Source: a candidate division Zixibacteria bacterium DG_27
GTDB taxonomy: Bacteria > Zixibacteria > MSB-5A5 > DG-27
Direction: 5' to 3'
NCBI GenBank assembly: GCA_001302725.1
Contig: LIZU01000011.1
Location: forward strand, 1 to 12,734
Length of the DNA stretch: 12,734 bases
Part shown: piece after piece, positions 12,093 to 12,734 of the stretch
How the letters are laid out: every line of letters begins with the position of its first letter
Position numbering within the stretch: position 1 is the stretch's first letter
Position numbers and translations under genes: made by a program
Notes under the pieces: model-generated
Seen by the model: only the letters and a program-made list of their open reading frames with translations
Told to the model about the DNA's origin: nothing
Databases searched by the model: none

Positions 12093-12734
12093 ATGGCACT
12101 CCGCTTCTTCAACACCTTCACCAAAAAGGTTGAGCCCTTCGAGTCGATAGGGCCCGGCGAGGTGAGAATGTACACCTGCGGACCCACACTCTACGATTTC
12201 GCCCACATCGGCAACTTCCGGGCATACATGTTCGAGGATTTACTGCGGAGGTATCTGAAATACAAAGGATACAAAGTCACCCAGGTAATGAACCTCACCG
12301 ATATCGACGACAAGAGCATCCGTGCCTCCAGAGAACAAGGGATAAAACTTCAGGAGCACACCGAGAAGTACAAGGAGGCCTTCTTCGAGGACATCGACAC
12401 CTTAAAGATCGAGAGGGCGGAGCATTATCCGGCCGCGACCGAGCATATACCCGAGATGGTCGATCTGGTAAAGAGGCTTTTGGAGGCGGGGCACGCCTAT
12501 CGTAAGGAGGGATCGATCTACTTCCAGATCAAGAGTTTTCCCAACTACGGCAAGCTCTCCGGTTTCGACATCTCGCAGCTCAAGGCCGGCGCCCGCATCG
12601 ATTCCGACGAATACGAAAAGGAGACCGCCTCCGATTTCGCCCTCTGGAAAGCCTGGGACGAAGATGACGGGGAGGCCTTCTGGGAGACCGAGCTCGGTAA
12701 GGGGCGACCCGGCTGGCACATCGAGTGCTCCTCG
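12093..12734 (+). CDS. cysS: Cysteine--tRNA ligase, N-terminal 214 residues (runs off window)
   Basis: The frame is open from the ATG at 12093 to the last base, giving 214 of an expected 460-490 residues, so the gene is cut by the window edge, not broken. This class I synthetase charges tRNA-Cys. The start F-F-N-T-F-T-K-K leads to M-Y-T-C29-G-P-T, whose cysteine is a zinc ligand; H38-I-G-N41 is the class I HIGH-type motif; N-L-T-D-I-D-D-K follows, and the last residues G-W-H-I-E-C212 supply the second zinc cysteine. The connecting segment has A-S-D-F-A-L-W-K-A, as in known CysS. The remaining zinc ligands and the KMSKS loop lie outside. It follows the M42 gene by nine bases with only a weak ribosome site, so it is probably cotranscribed with it. 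Confidence 0.95.
   Translation, partial: MALRFFNTFTKKVEPFESIGPGEVRMYTCGPTLYDFAHIGNFRAYMFEDLLRRYLKYKGYKVTQVMNLTDIDDKSIRASREQGIKLQEHTEKYKEAFFEDIDTLKIERAEHYPAATEHIPEMVDLVKRLLEAGHAYRKEGSIYFQIKSFPNYGKLSGFDISQLKAGARIDSDEYEKETASDFALWKAWDEDDGEAFWETELGKGRPGWHIECSS

Noticed and set aside
1..12734. Defence system, CRISPR, prophage, tRNA genes or insertion sequence
   Set aside because: I looked for regularly spaced direct repeats, integrase or transposase motifs, and tRNA cloverleaf signatures and found none; apart from the unrecognised propeller, DUF2905 and HAD functions, all genes belong to common housekeeping families.

Overview
The window comes from a bacterium with peptidoglycan, the non-mevalonate (MEP) isoprenoid pathway and Shine-Dalgarno-led genes, with a moderately GC-rich chromosome. 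TTG and GTG starts are frequent. A secreted propeller protein with W-x-G-T repeats beside this housekeeping order is a combination I associate with uncultured candidate phyla (FCB, WOR-3 or TA06-like), but no marker here fixes the taxon.

Layout: a secreted beta-propeller gene runs leftwards off the window edge (1-1314, minus strand, incomplete at its C-terminus). It is divergent from a long plus-strand series across a 250-base intergenic region holding a strong palindrome, four copies of a 14-base tandem repeat and a small hairpin ahead of yebC. The series is yebC-ruvC-ruvA-ruvB-queH-DUF2905-queA, packed with 0 to 50 base gaps or 4-base overlaps. Next come a lower-GC CPBP membrane protease gene standing slightly apart, ispD, ispF, a DedA-family gene, ddl, a HAD hydrolase, an M42 aminopeptidase, and the first 214 codons of cysS, which runs off the right edge.

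Functional modules: Holliday-junction processing (ruvC, ruvA, ruvB) with the translation factor gene yebC; the last two steps of queuosine synthesis on tRNA (queA, queH), with a small DUF2905 membrane protein between them; MEP isoprenoid synthesis (ispD, ispF), which leads to undecaprenyl carriers; and an envelope pair (DedA-family protein and D-Ala-D-Ala ligase). No tRNA, rRNA, insertion sequence, CRISPR array or defence system was seen.

The most interesting structure is non-coding: short intergenic palindromes with unrelated stem sequences but a shared TAGC edge, found after ruvA, before ispD, and as an inverted pair between ispD and ispF. A related palindrome lacking the TAGC edge lies between the propeller gene and yebC. 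They look like a family of dispersed short palindromic repeats. I did not find a clearly new multi-gene system; the coding content is mostly recognisable housekeeping.
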